Below, piece by piece: positions 7,215-18,431 of a stretch of 64,000 nucleotides of DNA. The stretch covers positions 124,001 to 188,000 of the forward strand of contig NZ_JAUSUV010000003.1 of the NCBI RefSeq assembly GCF_030814315.1. Reading direction: 5' to 3'. The notes beneath the pieces were generated by a model. That model worked only from the letters and a program-made list of their open reading frames with translations. It was not told where the DNA came from and did no database searches. The translations under genes and the position numbers were made by a program. Each line of letters opens with the position of its first letter. The stretch's first letter is position 1. The stretch comes from Croceifilum oryzae. GTDB taxonomy: Bacteria > Bacillota > Bacilli > Thermoactinomycetales > Thermoactinomycetaceae.

Positions 7215-7252
7215 AGAGCTTGCCTAATAACGCGGAGCCATTAGGCATTTAG
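7215..7252 (-). terminator. Orphan terminator-like hairpin
   Basis: TGCCTAAT (7221-7228) and ATTAGGCA (7240-7247) form an 8-bp stem. Read leftwards it is followed by AAGCTCTTTTTAATT. No leftward gene lies between it and 7440. Its layout (GCCT.AT..CGCG...AT.AGGC) resembles the terminator at 6743-6775, so it may be left over from a lost duplicate gene. The rest of 7114-7439 shows nothing else except CTGGG/CCCAG at 7168-7183. Confidence 0.5.
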
Positions 7253-7439
7253 CTTTGTAGTCAGGACACCTGCCTAGTAAAGCAATATAAATCATGATGA
7301 TTGAAGTATCATTCTCGATCCTTTTTGTCAAAATGAGAATAGATGATAGGATGTCGCTAACAAAGAATTAATCTTTTTGATGTGATTGTTTAATGCAGGT
7401 CCGTTATAGTAGAGAAACAAGGTAAAAGGAGTGAGCTAG

Positions 7440-8426
7440 ATGGGTATATTGTTTACCTTCTTATTTTGCGTAGTTACCCTCATCCTGCTCGTGGTAGGAT
7501 TTCTATTTTATCGAATGTCTCAAATGCCAAATCCACCTTATCAAGTTCCGCCGAAGCAAATTGACCCAACTCAGTGGGATCAAGAACGTGTGACGGTAGG
7601 GTGGATTGGTCATTCTACGGTGCTGATTCAGTTTTATGGGATTCGGATTATAACGGATCCTGTTTTAACAGAGCGGATTGGGATCCCTCTAGGCTGGGGA
7701 GATAATTGGAAGATGGGACTTCGGCGTCATACAAGTCCTGCCATAGATGTAGAGAGTATCGGGCCTGTCGATGTGGTGCTCATGTCGCATGCTCATATGG
7801 ATCATTTGGATTTTTCATCATTACGAAAAGTAGTTACTTCTGAAACGGTGATTATTACAGCTCCCGGCATATCGCGTTTGCTTCGGAAGCTAGGGGCAAA
7901 GGAAATTCGAGAACTTACTGGAGAATGGGATAACATGGTTCTGTCTAATGGCCTTGTGATCCAAGGGATTCCTGTGGTCCATTGGGGGAAGAGATATCCA
8001 TGGAGTCGAAATCAGGGGTATACGGGCTTTCTCCTCAGTTATCGGGATAAGAAGTTATTTTATCCAGGAGATACGGCTTATACGGATGTATGTAAAGAGT
8101 TGCCGAAATGGGGAGAAATCGATCTCGCGTTTATGCCGATTGGCGCTTATGAGCCAGCATCGTTTCAAGTAAATCATTGTACACCTGAACAAGCGTGGAA
8201 GATGTTTGTAGATTCGGGTGCGAAGAAGTTGGTTCCGATTCATTGGAATACATTTGTTTTATCGTTTGAGCCGGTAGAGGAACCGATCGAACGATTGTTA
8301 GATGCTGCGCAGGCTGTTAGGAAAGAGGATTGCGTGGTGATTCGTGAGTTGGGCGAAGTGTATGTGTTAGATGAGGTGGAGTCGGGGCGTATGTTGCGTT
8401 CTAATTCGGATCAGGTTTCGTTGTGA
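7440..8426 (+). CDS. Membrane-anchored MBL-fold metal-dependent hydrolase (NAPE-PLD/UlaG-like)
   Basis: 328 residues, ATG at 7440 after AAAAGGAGTGAGCTAG. Residues 1-25 are an N-terminal anchor. The MBL fold follows: WIGHSTVLIQFYG, zinc motif SHAHMDHLD (HxHxDH, about residues 116-124), a second histidine in PVVHWGKRYPW, the bridging aspartate in FYPGDTAY and a C-terminal PIHWNTF. The GHST/GDTAY combination is typical of the NAPE-PLD/UlaG-like Zn hydrolase branch. The substrate is not predictable; phospholipid-like substrates are acted on by family members. Single gene convergent with the NUDIX gene. Confidence 0.85.
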   Translation: MGILFTFLFCVVTLILLVVGFLFYRMSQMPNPPYQVPPKQIDPTQWDQERVTVGWIGHSTVLIQFYGIRIITDPVLTERIGIPLGWGDNWKMGLRRHTSPAIDVESIGPVDVVLMSHAHMDHLDFSSLRKVVTSETVIITAPGISRLLRKLGAKEIRELTGEWDNMVLSNGLVIQGIPVVHWGKRYPWSRNQGYTGFLLSYRDKKLFYPGDTAYTDVCKELPKWGEIDLAFMPIGAYEPASFQVNHCTPEQAWKMFVDSGAKKLVPIHWNTFVLSFEPVEEPIERLLDAAQAVRKEDCVVIRELGEVYVLDEVESGRMLRSNSDQVSL

Positions 8427-8440
8427 GTGGAGAGATAGGC

Positions 8441-8881
8441 TTACTTGATCTCGCCCAAATAGATAGGAGAAGGTGAATCTCCGCTGTGAAAAGCTAAAAT
8501 CCGTTTCCTGAGTCCAATAGGGAATAAGGGATGGTTCTCTAATTCGTCTAAAGGCAGCCATGAAATGCCTGTCTGTTTGCGGTCCATATTGAGAATAGGA
8601 GTGTCTGTATGGATGGATGTAGGTGTACAGGTATACATAAATTCAATCCGATGAACACCGGGGTCCATAAAGCATTCTCGCACGAATAGGAGATCGCCAA
8701 GGTTGACTTCGATCCCGGTTTCTTCAAGGCATTCTCTCATCAGGGTTTGGTCTAAGGTTTCGCCTGCATGCTGACCTCCGCCTGGAAGTAGATGATAGAT
8801 ACCGTCTTGATCTTCATACGTTGTGACTAGCAATGATTTTTCGTGGATGAGGATGGCTTTGACAGAATTTCTGATTTTCAT
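8441..8881 (-). CDS. NUDIX hydrolase
   Basis: About 146 residues from ATG at 8881 (an upstream in-frame GTG at 8890 is also possible; AAAGGAAC lies just before it). The Nudix box is complete: GGGQHAGETLDQTLMRECLE followed by ETGIEV, matching Gx5Ex7REUxEExGU. The family cleaves nucleoside diphosphates linked to another moiety using Mg2+. The PDPGVHRIEF-type segment after the box does not fix a substrate. It follows the GNAT gene on the same strand but a strong hairpin separates them. Confidence 0.85.
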   Translation of the reverse strand: MKIRNSVKAILIHEKSLLVTTYEDQDGIYHLLPGGGQHAGETLDQTLMRECLEETGIEVNLGDLLFVRECFMDPGVHRIEFMYTCTPTSIHTDTPILNMDRKQTGISWLPLDELENHPLFPIGLRKRILAFHSGDSPSPIYLGEIK

Positions 8882-8932
8882 AGAGGTCACGTTCCTTTAC
8901 CGTAGGGTATAAATTGGTATCTTAGCATGGTT

Positions 8933-8976
8933 AAAGAGTTTATTCTAGGTAGGCTATTACCTAGAATAAACTCTTT
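8933..8976 (-). terminator. 19-bp perfect hairpin terminator after the GNAT gene
   Basis: Arms 8933-8951 and 8958-8976 are perfectly complementary with a six-base loop. It lies 5 bases past the stop of the leftward gene at 8981-9520. Confidence 0.85.
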
Positions 8977-8980
8977 CCAT

Positions 8981-9520
8981 TTACTGATTCTGCTCAAAGT
9001 ACTCATCTTGTAGGATCCCCATATGAATGATGTCGTGCCATTTACCATTTCGAAATAGGCTTTGTCTAGAAATTCCTTCCTCTTGAAAGCCGATCTTCTT
9101 GTACAATCGAATCGCTCTATCATTAAATGAAAATACTTTAAGAGCAACTCGGTGAAGATTCATTTCGTAAAAAGCGAGATCTAGTAGTAATTTCAATCCC
9201 TCTGAGCCGTAGCCTTTTCCCCAATATTCTTTTTCGCCGATGTCGATAATACATTCAGCATTTCTATTTTTATAATCAATATTGACTAATGAAATAATGC
9301 CGATGGGTGTTTCATTTTCTTTTTCAACCATTATGTAGCTTTTGCCTGTAGGGGATTCCAAGATGCGAGTTACAAATTCTTTCGTTTCATCCATATGATA
9401 CATATCCAAAGATAGATAGGTGGAACGAATCACTTCTATATCATTTCTCCATTTGTGGTAAAGTTCCGTATCTTCATTTGTCATCTTTCTTAATTTCATT
9501 CGGGTTGATTCAAATAGCAT
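8981..9520 (-). CDS. GNAT N-acetyltransferase (RimJ/RimL type)
   Basis: About 179 residues from ATG at 9520 (in-frame GTG at 9529 is the alternative). Typical RimJ/RimL layout: LRKMTNEDTELYHKWRND at the start, PIGIISLVNIDYKNRNAECIIDIG strands, acetyl-CoA loop EYWGKGYGSEGLKLLLDLAF and the C-terminal HRVALKVFSFNDRAIRLYKKIGF. It should transfer acetyl from acetyl-CoA to an amine; substrate unknown. Monocistronic, between two terminators. Confidence 0.85.
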   Translation of the reverse strand: MLFESTRMKLRKMTNEDTELYHKWRNDIEVIRSTYLSLDMYHMDETKEFVTRILESPTGKSYIMVEKENETPIGIISLVNIDYKNRNAECIIDIGEKEYWGKGYGSEGLKLLLDLAFYEMNLHRVALKVFSFNDRAIRLYKKIGFQEEGISRQSLFRNGKWHDIIHMGILQDEYFEQNQ

Positions 9521-9615
9521 TCCGATCACTTTCCCTTCTCTTTTGGAGATTGGTAAATAGGAGTTTCATAGAGAATTATACATAATTTTTCCGAATTCAT
9601 TCAGTGCGCTTCTAG

Positions 9616-9664
9616 AAAAGAGGGAGCTATTAAAGTAAATGAGTTACTTGGAATAGCTCCCTTT
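9616..9664 (-). terminator. Terminator of the bglP-bglH operon
   Basis: AGGGAGCTATT (9621-9631) pairs with AATAGCTCCCT (9652-9662), with an inner AAGTAA/TTACTT stem. It ends 16 bases past the bglH stop. Confidence 0.8.
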
Positions 9665-9679
9665 CCTTCATATGAAACT

Positions 9680-13115
<3,436 letters not shown>

Positions 13116-13160
13116 TTAATATTTAGCAACACTGATATTTAGTTCAACCATATATCTAGA

Positions 13161-13174
13161 TGAAACCGGTTTCA
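13161..13174. promoter_or_regulatory. cre site (CcpA) upstream of bglP
   Basis: TGAAACCGGTTTCA is a perfect 14-bp palindrome fitting the TGWAANCGNTNWCA consensus. Its position 61-74 bases before the bglP start suits carbon catabolite repression. Confidence 0.85.
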
Positions 13175-13264
13175 ATTGATAATTATTGGATATTGTTTTG
13201 AATGAAATCGAGTTTTATTCACGATAGAAAGAAGGAGGAAAGAATATTAATGAATAATTTATAG

Positions 13265-13339
13265 AACAGTACCTTGCATTATTTTGTAGTTAATAATATA
13301 TTAATTATTAATCTGTACCTTGTAATGTATAGTACTGTT
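13265..13339. promoter_or_regulatory. Probable PadR operator/promoter region
   Basis: AACAGTAC (13265-13272) and GTACTGTT (13332-13339) are inverted repeats flanking an AT-rich segment with repeated TGTACCTTG. The downstream half contains TTGTAATGTATAGTACT, the arrangement I associate with autoregulated PadR-DUF1700 operons. It lies just upstream of the padR start. Confidence 0.5.
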
Positions 13340-13358
13340 AAAGAAGGTAGGTTTTTTG

Positions 13359-13700
13359 ATGAATGTTCAATTTAAAAAGGGTGTGCTCACATTATGTGTT
13401 TTGGTGTTAGCTGTAAAGCGGGATCGATATGGCTATGAGCTAGTAGATGCGATTTCGGAGAAATTTTTGATCGCAGAAGGTACGATCTACCCACTATTAA
13501 GAAGGCTAACAAAGGAAGGGTACTTTACCACCTATTTGGTTGAATCACAGGAAGGACCCCCAAGGAAATATTACCAGCTAACCGATGAAGGAAGAAACTA
13601 TGCCCAAGGCTTGGTTAAAGAATGGAAATCATTTTCCGCTAGTGTAAATCAATTGATAGAAGAGGGAATAGAAGATGACAAAGATGGAATTCTTGAATGA
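13359..13700 (+). CDS. PadR family transcriptional regulator
   Basis: 113 residues from ATG at 13359 (the TTG just before is less likely), after AAGAAGGTAGG. Winged-helix PadR features: LTLCVLVLAVKRDRYGYELV, AEGTIYPLLRRLTKEGY, PPRKYYQLTDEGR. Its 3' end overlaps the next gene by 26 bases. The PadR - DUF1700 - DUF4097 order recurs in Bacillales, where PadR is thought to sense envelope stress and repress its own operon. Confidence 0.9.
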   Translation: MNVQFKKGVLTLCVLVLAVKRDRYGYELVDAISEKFLIAEGTIYPLLRRLTKEGYFTTYLVESQEGPPRKYYQLTDEGRNYAQGLVKEWKSFSASVNQLIEEGIEDDKDGILE

Positions 13701-14229
13701 ATTACGTTCGTACTTACACAAGCTTCCTGTTAGTGATCAGGAGGATATCCTGAGTGATTATGAGACTCACTTTGAGCATGGACTTGGGAAAGGAAAAACA
13801 GAATCAGAAGTGATCCAATCCTTAGGGAAACCTAAATTGATCGCCAAAGAGTGTTTAGCCGATTACTACATAGAGGAAGAACGCCCAGAGAGACCATCCT
13901 CCAGGCGATTTCGATCCACTTATATGTTAATTGGATTAGGTTTATTTAATCTGATCTTCTTGGTAGGACCATTTATTGCGTGTATAGCAGTTGTTTTTTC
14001 GTTTTATGTGACAGCCATTATTTTATGCATGATACCTCTTGTGGCTCTTGCTTCATTTTTTATAGTAGAACCGATAGAGGGAGTTTTTTCTTTATTTGTA
14101 AGCTTCATATGTCTGGGTATAGGGTTGTTAATGTGGACTGGATTGAATCGCTTTTTGATAGTTGTCTATCAGTGGTTTATTCGCTACATCAAGTCAAACT
14201 ATAAGATTATTAAGGGGGAAGCAAGATGA
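13675..14229 (+). CDS. DUF1700 / HAAS-domain membrane protein
   Basis: 184 residues. ATG at 13675 lies inside the end of padR, with GAGGGAATAGAAG upstream. The N-terminal HAAS domain (FLNELRSYLHKLPVSDQEDI, DYETHF, GKTESEVIQSLGKP) is a helical module typical of PadR-linked proteins. Residues about 85-170 contain three to four membrane helices. It ends by 4-base overlap with the next gene. Probably the membrane part of an envelope-stress response module; biochemical role unknown. Confidence 0.85.
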   Translation: MTKMEFLNELRSYLHKLPVSDQEDILSDYETHFEHGLGKGKTESEVIQSLGKPKLIAKECLADYYIEEERPERPSSRRFRSTYMLIGLGLFNLIFLVGPFIACIAVVFSFYVTAIILCMIPLVALASFFIVEPIEGVFSLFVSFICLGIGLLMWTGLNRFLIVVYQWFIRYIKSNYKIIKGEAR

Positions 14230-15074
14230 AGAAGGTGGTACTGCTCTCGCTTATCCTTATCGTTGTTGGTGTAGTTGGAAGTGTGGGTGTTGGATTGGTA
14301 GGATTTAAAAATTTAGGGAAAGAATTTGAAATAAAAGAAACATTGAGTACTAAGGATATAAAGCAGATTTTTATTAATAGTGAATTTGCTGATGTAATGT
14401 TGCATCCTAGTCAAGATGATCAAGTACATGCACACCTAAAAGGAAATTTCCCAAAAAGTCAACAACCTGTAATGAAAGCTACAGGCGATCAGGGGGATAT
14501 TCATATTTCGGTAGAGCAAAAACGTAAGCACTCGATCTTTAACTTTAGTATTGGATTTGTCACATTTAAACAACGTGTATTACATGTATACATTCCTAAA
14601 AAGATGTTTGATAAGGTTCGTATCGAAACAGATTGTGGCAAGATTTCAAGTGAGCAAAGCATGGCATTGAAGAGATTAGAGATGAAAACCTCCTATGGTG
14701 ATATTTTTCTTCATGAGTTTCAAGGTACTGAGATAAAAGCCAATACCAACTATGGTGATATTCATATTGAAAGAATAGATGGGTCTTTTGATCTTGCTAC
14801 CGAAATGGGTGATATTGAAATTGATCGACTTGAAGCTGTGAAGGGGAACAATAAAATGCATACCGAAATGGGTAATGCGGAAGTAAAGTTCGCCAAGGAT
14901 CCTAACCCAGTTAAGATCAATCTGTTTACAGATCTCGGGAATATCGAAACAGATAAAGGACTTACCCATGAAGTGGACCGTGCGCCGGGTAGTCAAGGGG
15001 GAGCATCTGGTACCCCTACATTGTCTATTCATACGAAGCTTGGAAATATAGAATTAGAGAAACTATATCAGTAA
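14226..15074 (+). CDS. DUF4097 beta-helix membrane-anchored protein
   Basis: 282 residues, ATG overlapping the preceding stop (ATGA). N-terminal membrane anchor at residues 4-27. The rest is repeated short strands with G-D/N-I motifs (TSYGDIFLHEF, NTNYGDIHIERI, TEMGDIEIDRL, TEMGNAEVKF, TDLGNIETDKG, TKLGNIELEKL), the regular beta-solenoid typical of DUF4097 (LiaG-like) proteins. Exposed on the outer face of the membrane. Third and last gene of the PadR operon. Confidence 0.85.
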   Translation: MKKVVLLSLILIVVGVVGSVGVGLVGFKNLGKEFEIKETLSTKDIKQIFINSEFADVMLHPSQDDQVHAHLKGNFPKSQQPVMKATGDQGDIHISVEQKRKHSIFNFSIGFVTFKQRVLHVYIPKKMFDKVRIETDCGKISSEQSMALKRLEMKTSYGDIFLHEFQGTEIKANTNYGDIHIERIDGSFDLATEMGDIEIDRLEAVKGNNKMHTEMGNAEVKFAKDPNPVKINLFTDLGNIETDKGLTHEVDRAPGSQGGASGTPTLSIHTKLGNIELEKLYQ

Positions 15075-15173
15075 TTTCCTTAATTACTATATAAAGGAAA
15101 AAATATAATTTTCTCTCGTCCAACCTCCTAAAATTCGTTATGATGATAACAACGAAAGCGAATAGGTGGATGA

Positions 15174-17339
15174 ATGATGAAGTTAATAGAGAAAGCTGAG
15201 AGATTGCTACAAGATCTATATGGCTATCCTACCTTTAGAAACGGACAAGAACAGATGATTACCCAAATTCTCGAGGGGCAACCTTCTCTCGGAATTATGC
15301 CGACTGGTGGCGGGAAATCCCTCTGTTATCAAATACCTGCGTTGTTACTTGACGGGATTACTCTCGTCATCTCTCCCTTGATTTCTCTTATGAAAGACCA
15401 AGTAGATGCTCTGAACCAATTAGGAATTCCAGCGACCTATTTAAATAGTACGGTTGATTACTATGAGATGGAGCAACGGATGCGAGAGATCTATTCTGGA
15501 AAAATAAAGCTCGTTTACCTCGCTCCTGAGAGGTTGGAGATGGAATCTTTTGCACAAATGCTTCAAAAGATCCCTGTTTCCCTCGTAACAGTTGATGAAG
15601 CCCACTGTATCTCGCAATGGGGACATGATTTTCGCCCTAGCTATCTCAGTATCGGTACCATGATTCAACAATTGCCCAACGCGCCGATTGTCTCCGCGTT
15701 AACTGCGACGGCAACGGCACAAGTGCGTCAAGATATCCAAGATATCCTACAGATCCCTGTAGAAAACACAGTATTAACTAGTTTTCAACGTTCGAATTTG
15801 CGTTTCTCTGTCCTACATGACCAAGATAAAATTTCCTTCATCGAAAGTTATCTCAAACGATATCCGAAACAATCTGGGATTATCTACTGCTCCACACGGA
15901 AAGAAGTGGATGCCCTCTATCAACATTTAGGAGAATGTGGTTTCTCTGTGGGACGATATCATGCGGGAATGACAGAGGGGCAACGTGCACAATCCCAAGA
16001 AGCATTTTCCTATGATCGACTTTCTGTCATCGTAGCAACAAATGCCTTTGGGATGGGAATCAATAAACACAATGTAAGATATGTCTTACACTATAACCTT
16101 CCTAAAAATATAGAAAACTACTACCAAGAAGCGGGTCGTGCGGGTCGAGATGGGGAAGAGAGCGAGTGCATCTTGTTATATCAAGGACAAGATGTACGAA
16201 CACAGCGTTTTCTAATCGATCAGTCCGAAATGAATGATGAGCGTAAGAAGTTAGAGTCTAGCAAGCTTCATGCGATGTACCAATATTGCTTTACCCAATC
16301 CTGTTTACAAAACACGATTATTCAGTACTTCGATGATCCAGTGGAAGAGCCATGTGGCAAGTGTCATAACTGTCTAGCTCAAATGGAGACGAGCCTGCAA
16401 GACTTTACGGAAGAAGCGCAGAAGCTATTTTCCTGTATCCGTCGTATGAAGGAACGCTTTGGGCTTTCGATGATTGCCAAAGTGCTAAAAGGCTCTAAAT
16501 CCAAAAGAGTGTTAGACCTTTCTTTTAATCGACTCCCTACATATGGGATTTTGCGAGACTATACTGAAAAAGAGATCCAATTGCTAGCCCTCACACTGCA
16601 AGCAGAAGGATATATCAAAACCTATAGTTCTGCTACAAGTTCTCTGCCTCTCATTAAACTGACCGAAAAAGCGGTTCAAGTCCTAAAAGGGGAGTTAAAT
16701 GTCTATCTTCGTCCACTCCGTGATTCCGCGAAACCAGAATGGCAGCAACTGCGAACGAAGCGTTCTACCCTATTTGATCGCCTAGATGATCTTCGCCGAG
16801 TATTCTCAAATGAAGAACAGCTACCTCCATATATGATTTTGTCCGATTCAACCTTGCGTGCTATGGCTGATCGAATTCCATTAAACGACACAGAACTGCT
16901 CTCTATGGTTGGTATGACACAGCACAAGGTCTCTAAGTATGGAGCTAGAATCTTAGAAATCACTGCCACCTTTGCTTCTGAGCGTGAACAGAAAGTGCAA
17001 TCTAAAACACCTGTACGAAAAGAGACCAACCAGAGCCACCTTGTTACCTATGACCTCTTTCAATCGGGGAAATCGATTAAAGAAATTGCTTCCACCCGGA
17101 ACATGTCCAACAAAACAATTGAAGATCACCTCGTTCGCTGCCACAGCGAAGGCTACGAAATTCCTTGGGACACCATTATTCCGGAGCAGTACCAAGAAGC
17201 CATCTTACAAGCTGTCCAAGAACTAGGTGCATCCAAATTAAAGCCTCTCAAAGAAGCTTTACCAGCTGAAGTGACTTATTTCCAGATCAAAGCCGTCATT
17301 GCGAGGGAACAGGTAGCTGTTAGTTCAATAAATGAATAA
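15174..17339 (+). CDS. recQ: ATP-dependent DNA helicase RecQ
   Basis: 721 residues; ATG at 15174 after AGGTGGATGA. SF2 motifs in order: FRNGQEQMI, Walker A MPTGGGKSLCYQIPAL, TLVISPLISLMKDQVD, DEAH box VDEAHCISQWGHDFRPSY, SALTATAT, GRYHAGM and QEAGRAGRDGEESEC. A zinc-binding cysteine set (C-x-KCHNC around residue 400), the RQC winged helix and an HRDC-type domain (LFDRLDDLRR...PPYMILSD) follow. The C-terminal extension has a helix-turn-helix (SIKEIASTRNMSNKTIEDHL). It unwinds DNA 3'-5' in recombination and repair. Single gene with its own terminator. Confidence 0.95.
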   Translation: MMKLIEKAERLLQDLYGYPTFRNGQEQMITQILEGQPSLGIMPTGGGKSLCYQIPALLLDGITLVISPLISLMKDQVDALNQLGIPATYLNSTVDYYEMEQRMREIYSGKIKLVYLAPERLEMESFAQMLQKIPVSLVTVDEAHCISQWGHDFRPSYLSIGTMIQQLPNAPIVSALTATATAQVRQDIQDILQIPVENTVLTSFQRSNLRFSVLHDQDKISFIESYLKRYPKQSGIIYCSTRKEVDALYQHLGECGFSVGRYHAGMTEGQRAQSQEAFSYDRLSVIVATNAFGMGINKHNVRYVLHYNLPKNIENYYQEAGRAGRDGEESECILLYQGQDVRTQRFLIDQSEMNDERKKLESSKLHAMYQYCFTQSCLQNTIIQYFDDPVEEPCGKCHNCLAQMETSLQDFTEEAQKLFSCIRRMKERFGLSMIAKVLKGSKSKRVLDLSFNRLPTYGILRDYTEKEIQLLALTLQAEGYIKTYSSATSSLPLIKLTEKAVQVLKGELNVYLRPLRDSAKPEWQQLRTKRSTLFDRLDDLRRVFSNEEQLPPYMILSDSTLRAMADRIPLNDTELLSMVGMTQHKVSKYGARILEITATFASEREQKVQSKTPVRKETNQSHLVTYDLFQSGKSIKEIASTRNMSNKTIEDHLVRCHSEGYEIPWDTIIPEQYQEAILQAVQELGASKLKPLKEALPAEVTYFQIKAVIAREQVAVSSINE

Positions 17340-17349
17340 GTGAATGCAA

Positions 17350-17378
17350 AGGGCTAGTTTTTTACTAGCTCTTTTTTG
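17350..17378 (+). terminator. recQ terminator
   Basis: AGGGCTAGT (17350-17358) pairs with ACTAGCTCT (17364-17372), then TTTTTT. Confidence 0.9.
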
Positions 17379-17436
17379 TGTTGTGATCTTGATAGTGGAA
17401 TATAGGGATGCATCACTAAGGACACATTTTAGACAT

Positions 17437-17833
17437 CTAGCATAGTACCTTGTCCCCAGCACTGTTTCGAATTTCCACCATCACAAACGTCCCTGTTGGG
17501 TGGTCTCGTAGATTGTATGTTATGCTTTGCCCCGGCTGTGCTGTGTGGCTGTCTCCAATCTGTGTACCGCCTATAGTAGCGATATAAAAGCTAATGGTTT
17601 GTTGGCTTTTGCTTTCGTTTCTAATACCAAATTTGATATTCCTGTCACTAGGAATATATACTGTCTGTTTGCCAACTATAGGTATCGCCCTCAATTTTGA
17701 TAGATCGGCACTGCATCCCGGAGCTAGAACAATCTTTCTTTTCTCTTGCAAATGCACTAGAACTAGGAAGAACAATAGTAGTAACAACTAGATATAGAAG
17801 AAACATAACCACTCATTTTTTCATTTTATTCAT
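17437..17833 (-). pseudogene. Broken small secreted protein gene (nonsense plus frameshift)
   Basis: Leftwards from ATG at 17833 or 17824 the sequence encodes MKK, then TGA at 17815-17813, then VVMFLLYLVVTTIVLPSSSA followed by FAREKK. With TGG instead of TGA this would be a textbook signal peptide. The mature part (KIVLAPGCSADLSKL through RNSAGDKVLC, about 100 residues of beta-type sequence with two cysteines) continues in another frame after an A-rich stretch. The frame containing the mature part has an open hydrophobic start at TTG 17787, but no ribosome site. Two lesions make it a probable pseudogene. Alternatively a functional TTG start in the shifted frame exists. Confidence 0.6.
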
Positions 17834-17930
17834 ATTCTAAATATACTCCTCAATATGAGTTTTAATAACTTAGGTGATTGTAACAAAAAATCTGTAGTTA
17901 AATATTAATATTATTAATTAAATTAATATT

Positions 17931-17969
17931 CATATCAAATATAATATTTTTTATATTATATTTGATATG
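17931..17969. other. 17-bp perfect AT-rich palindrome
   Basis: Arms 17931-17947 and 17953-17969 are perfectly complementary with a five-T loop. It lies in the AT-rich stretch 17834-18344 between the pheromone gene and the broken secreted gene. The rest of that stretch has many partial repeats of ATTAAAGTA and no open frame. Confidence 0.5.
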
Positions 17970-18344
17970 TAGATAGGTGAAAATCGTTGGTATTAAAGGG
18001 ATTTACACAAAGAAAGTTAAATAAGGAAATATAAGTACACCACTGTTTAAAAAAACTATAATTACTACAGTTAAAATTACTTTAATCACTACTATTAAAG
18101 AAATCTTAACCATCATTGAAGTAAGTTGAACAGTACCATTAAAGTAATTAGAACTAGTGAAAAAGCCCTTAAAGTACTTTCGCTAAAACGGGTAAAAAGT
18201 CTGTGAATTTCGTATCCCTTGGTACATAAGGAATTAAAAGGGTTAAAGTAGATTATAAAAAATATATTTTTCAATTTCACTTTAAAACAACACCCCTAGA
18301 GTGGGATAAACAAAAAAACCACCTGTAAAGGTAGCTAGAAATTT

Positions 18345-18431
18345 TTAAAAACCAACTGGTTCGATCAAACAGCCAAGAATAGCGATAGCAGAGGCTATAC
18401 TTATAGATACTTTAAAAAATCTCATCATCAT
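18345..18431 (-). CDS. Pheromone precursor peptide overlapping its receptor gene (28 residues)
   Basis: Reads leftwards from ATG at 18431 (first of three consecutive ATG codons) to TAA at 18345. A strong ribosome site GAAAGGAGACTATTACG lies inside the receptor's last codons. The peptide starts MMMRFFKVSISIASAIAILG, a basic then hydrophobic export signal, and ends CLIEPVGF. It overlaps the receptor stop by 20 bases in another frame. This is the classical layout of Phr/NprX/PapR-type precursors: Sec export, trimming outside, re-import, and binding to the TPR receptor. The active form is probably the C-terminal 5-8 residues; exact ends are inference. Confidence 0.8.
   Translation of the reverse strand: MMMRFFKVSISIASAIAILGCLIEPVGF

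Noticed and set aside
18309-18335. Terminator after the pheromone gene
   Set aside because: Only a 4-bp core stem (ACCT/AGGT) before the T-run on the leftward strand; too weak to list as a feature, though termination here is plausible.
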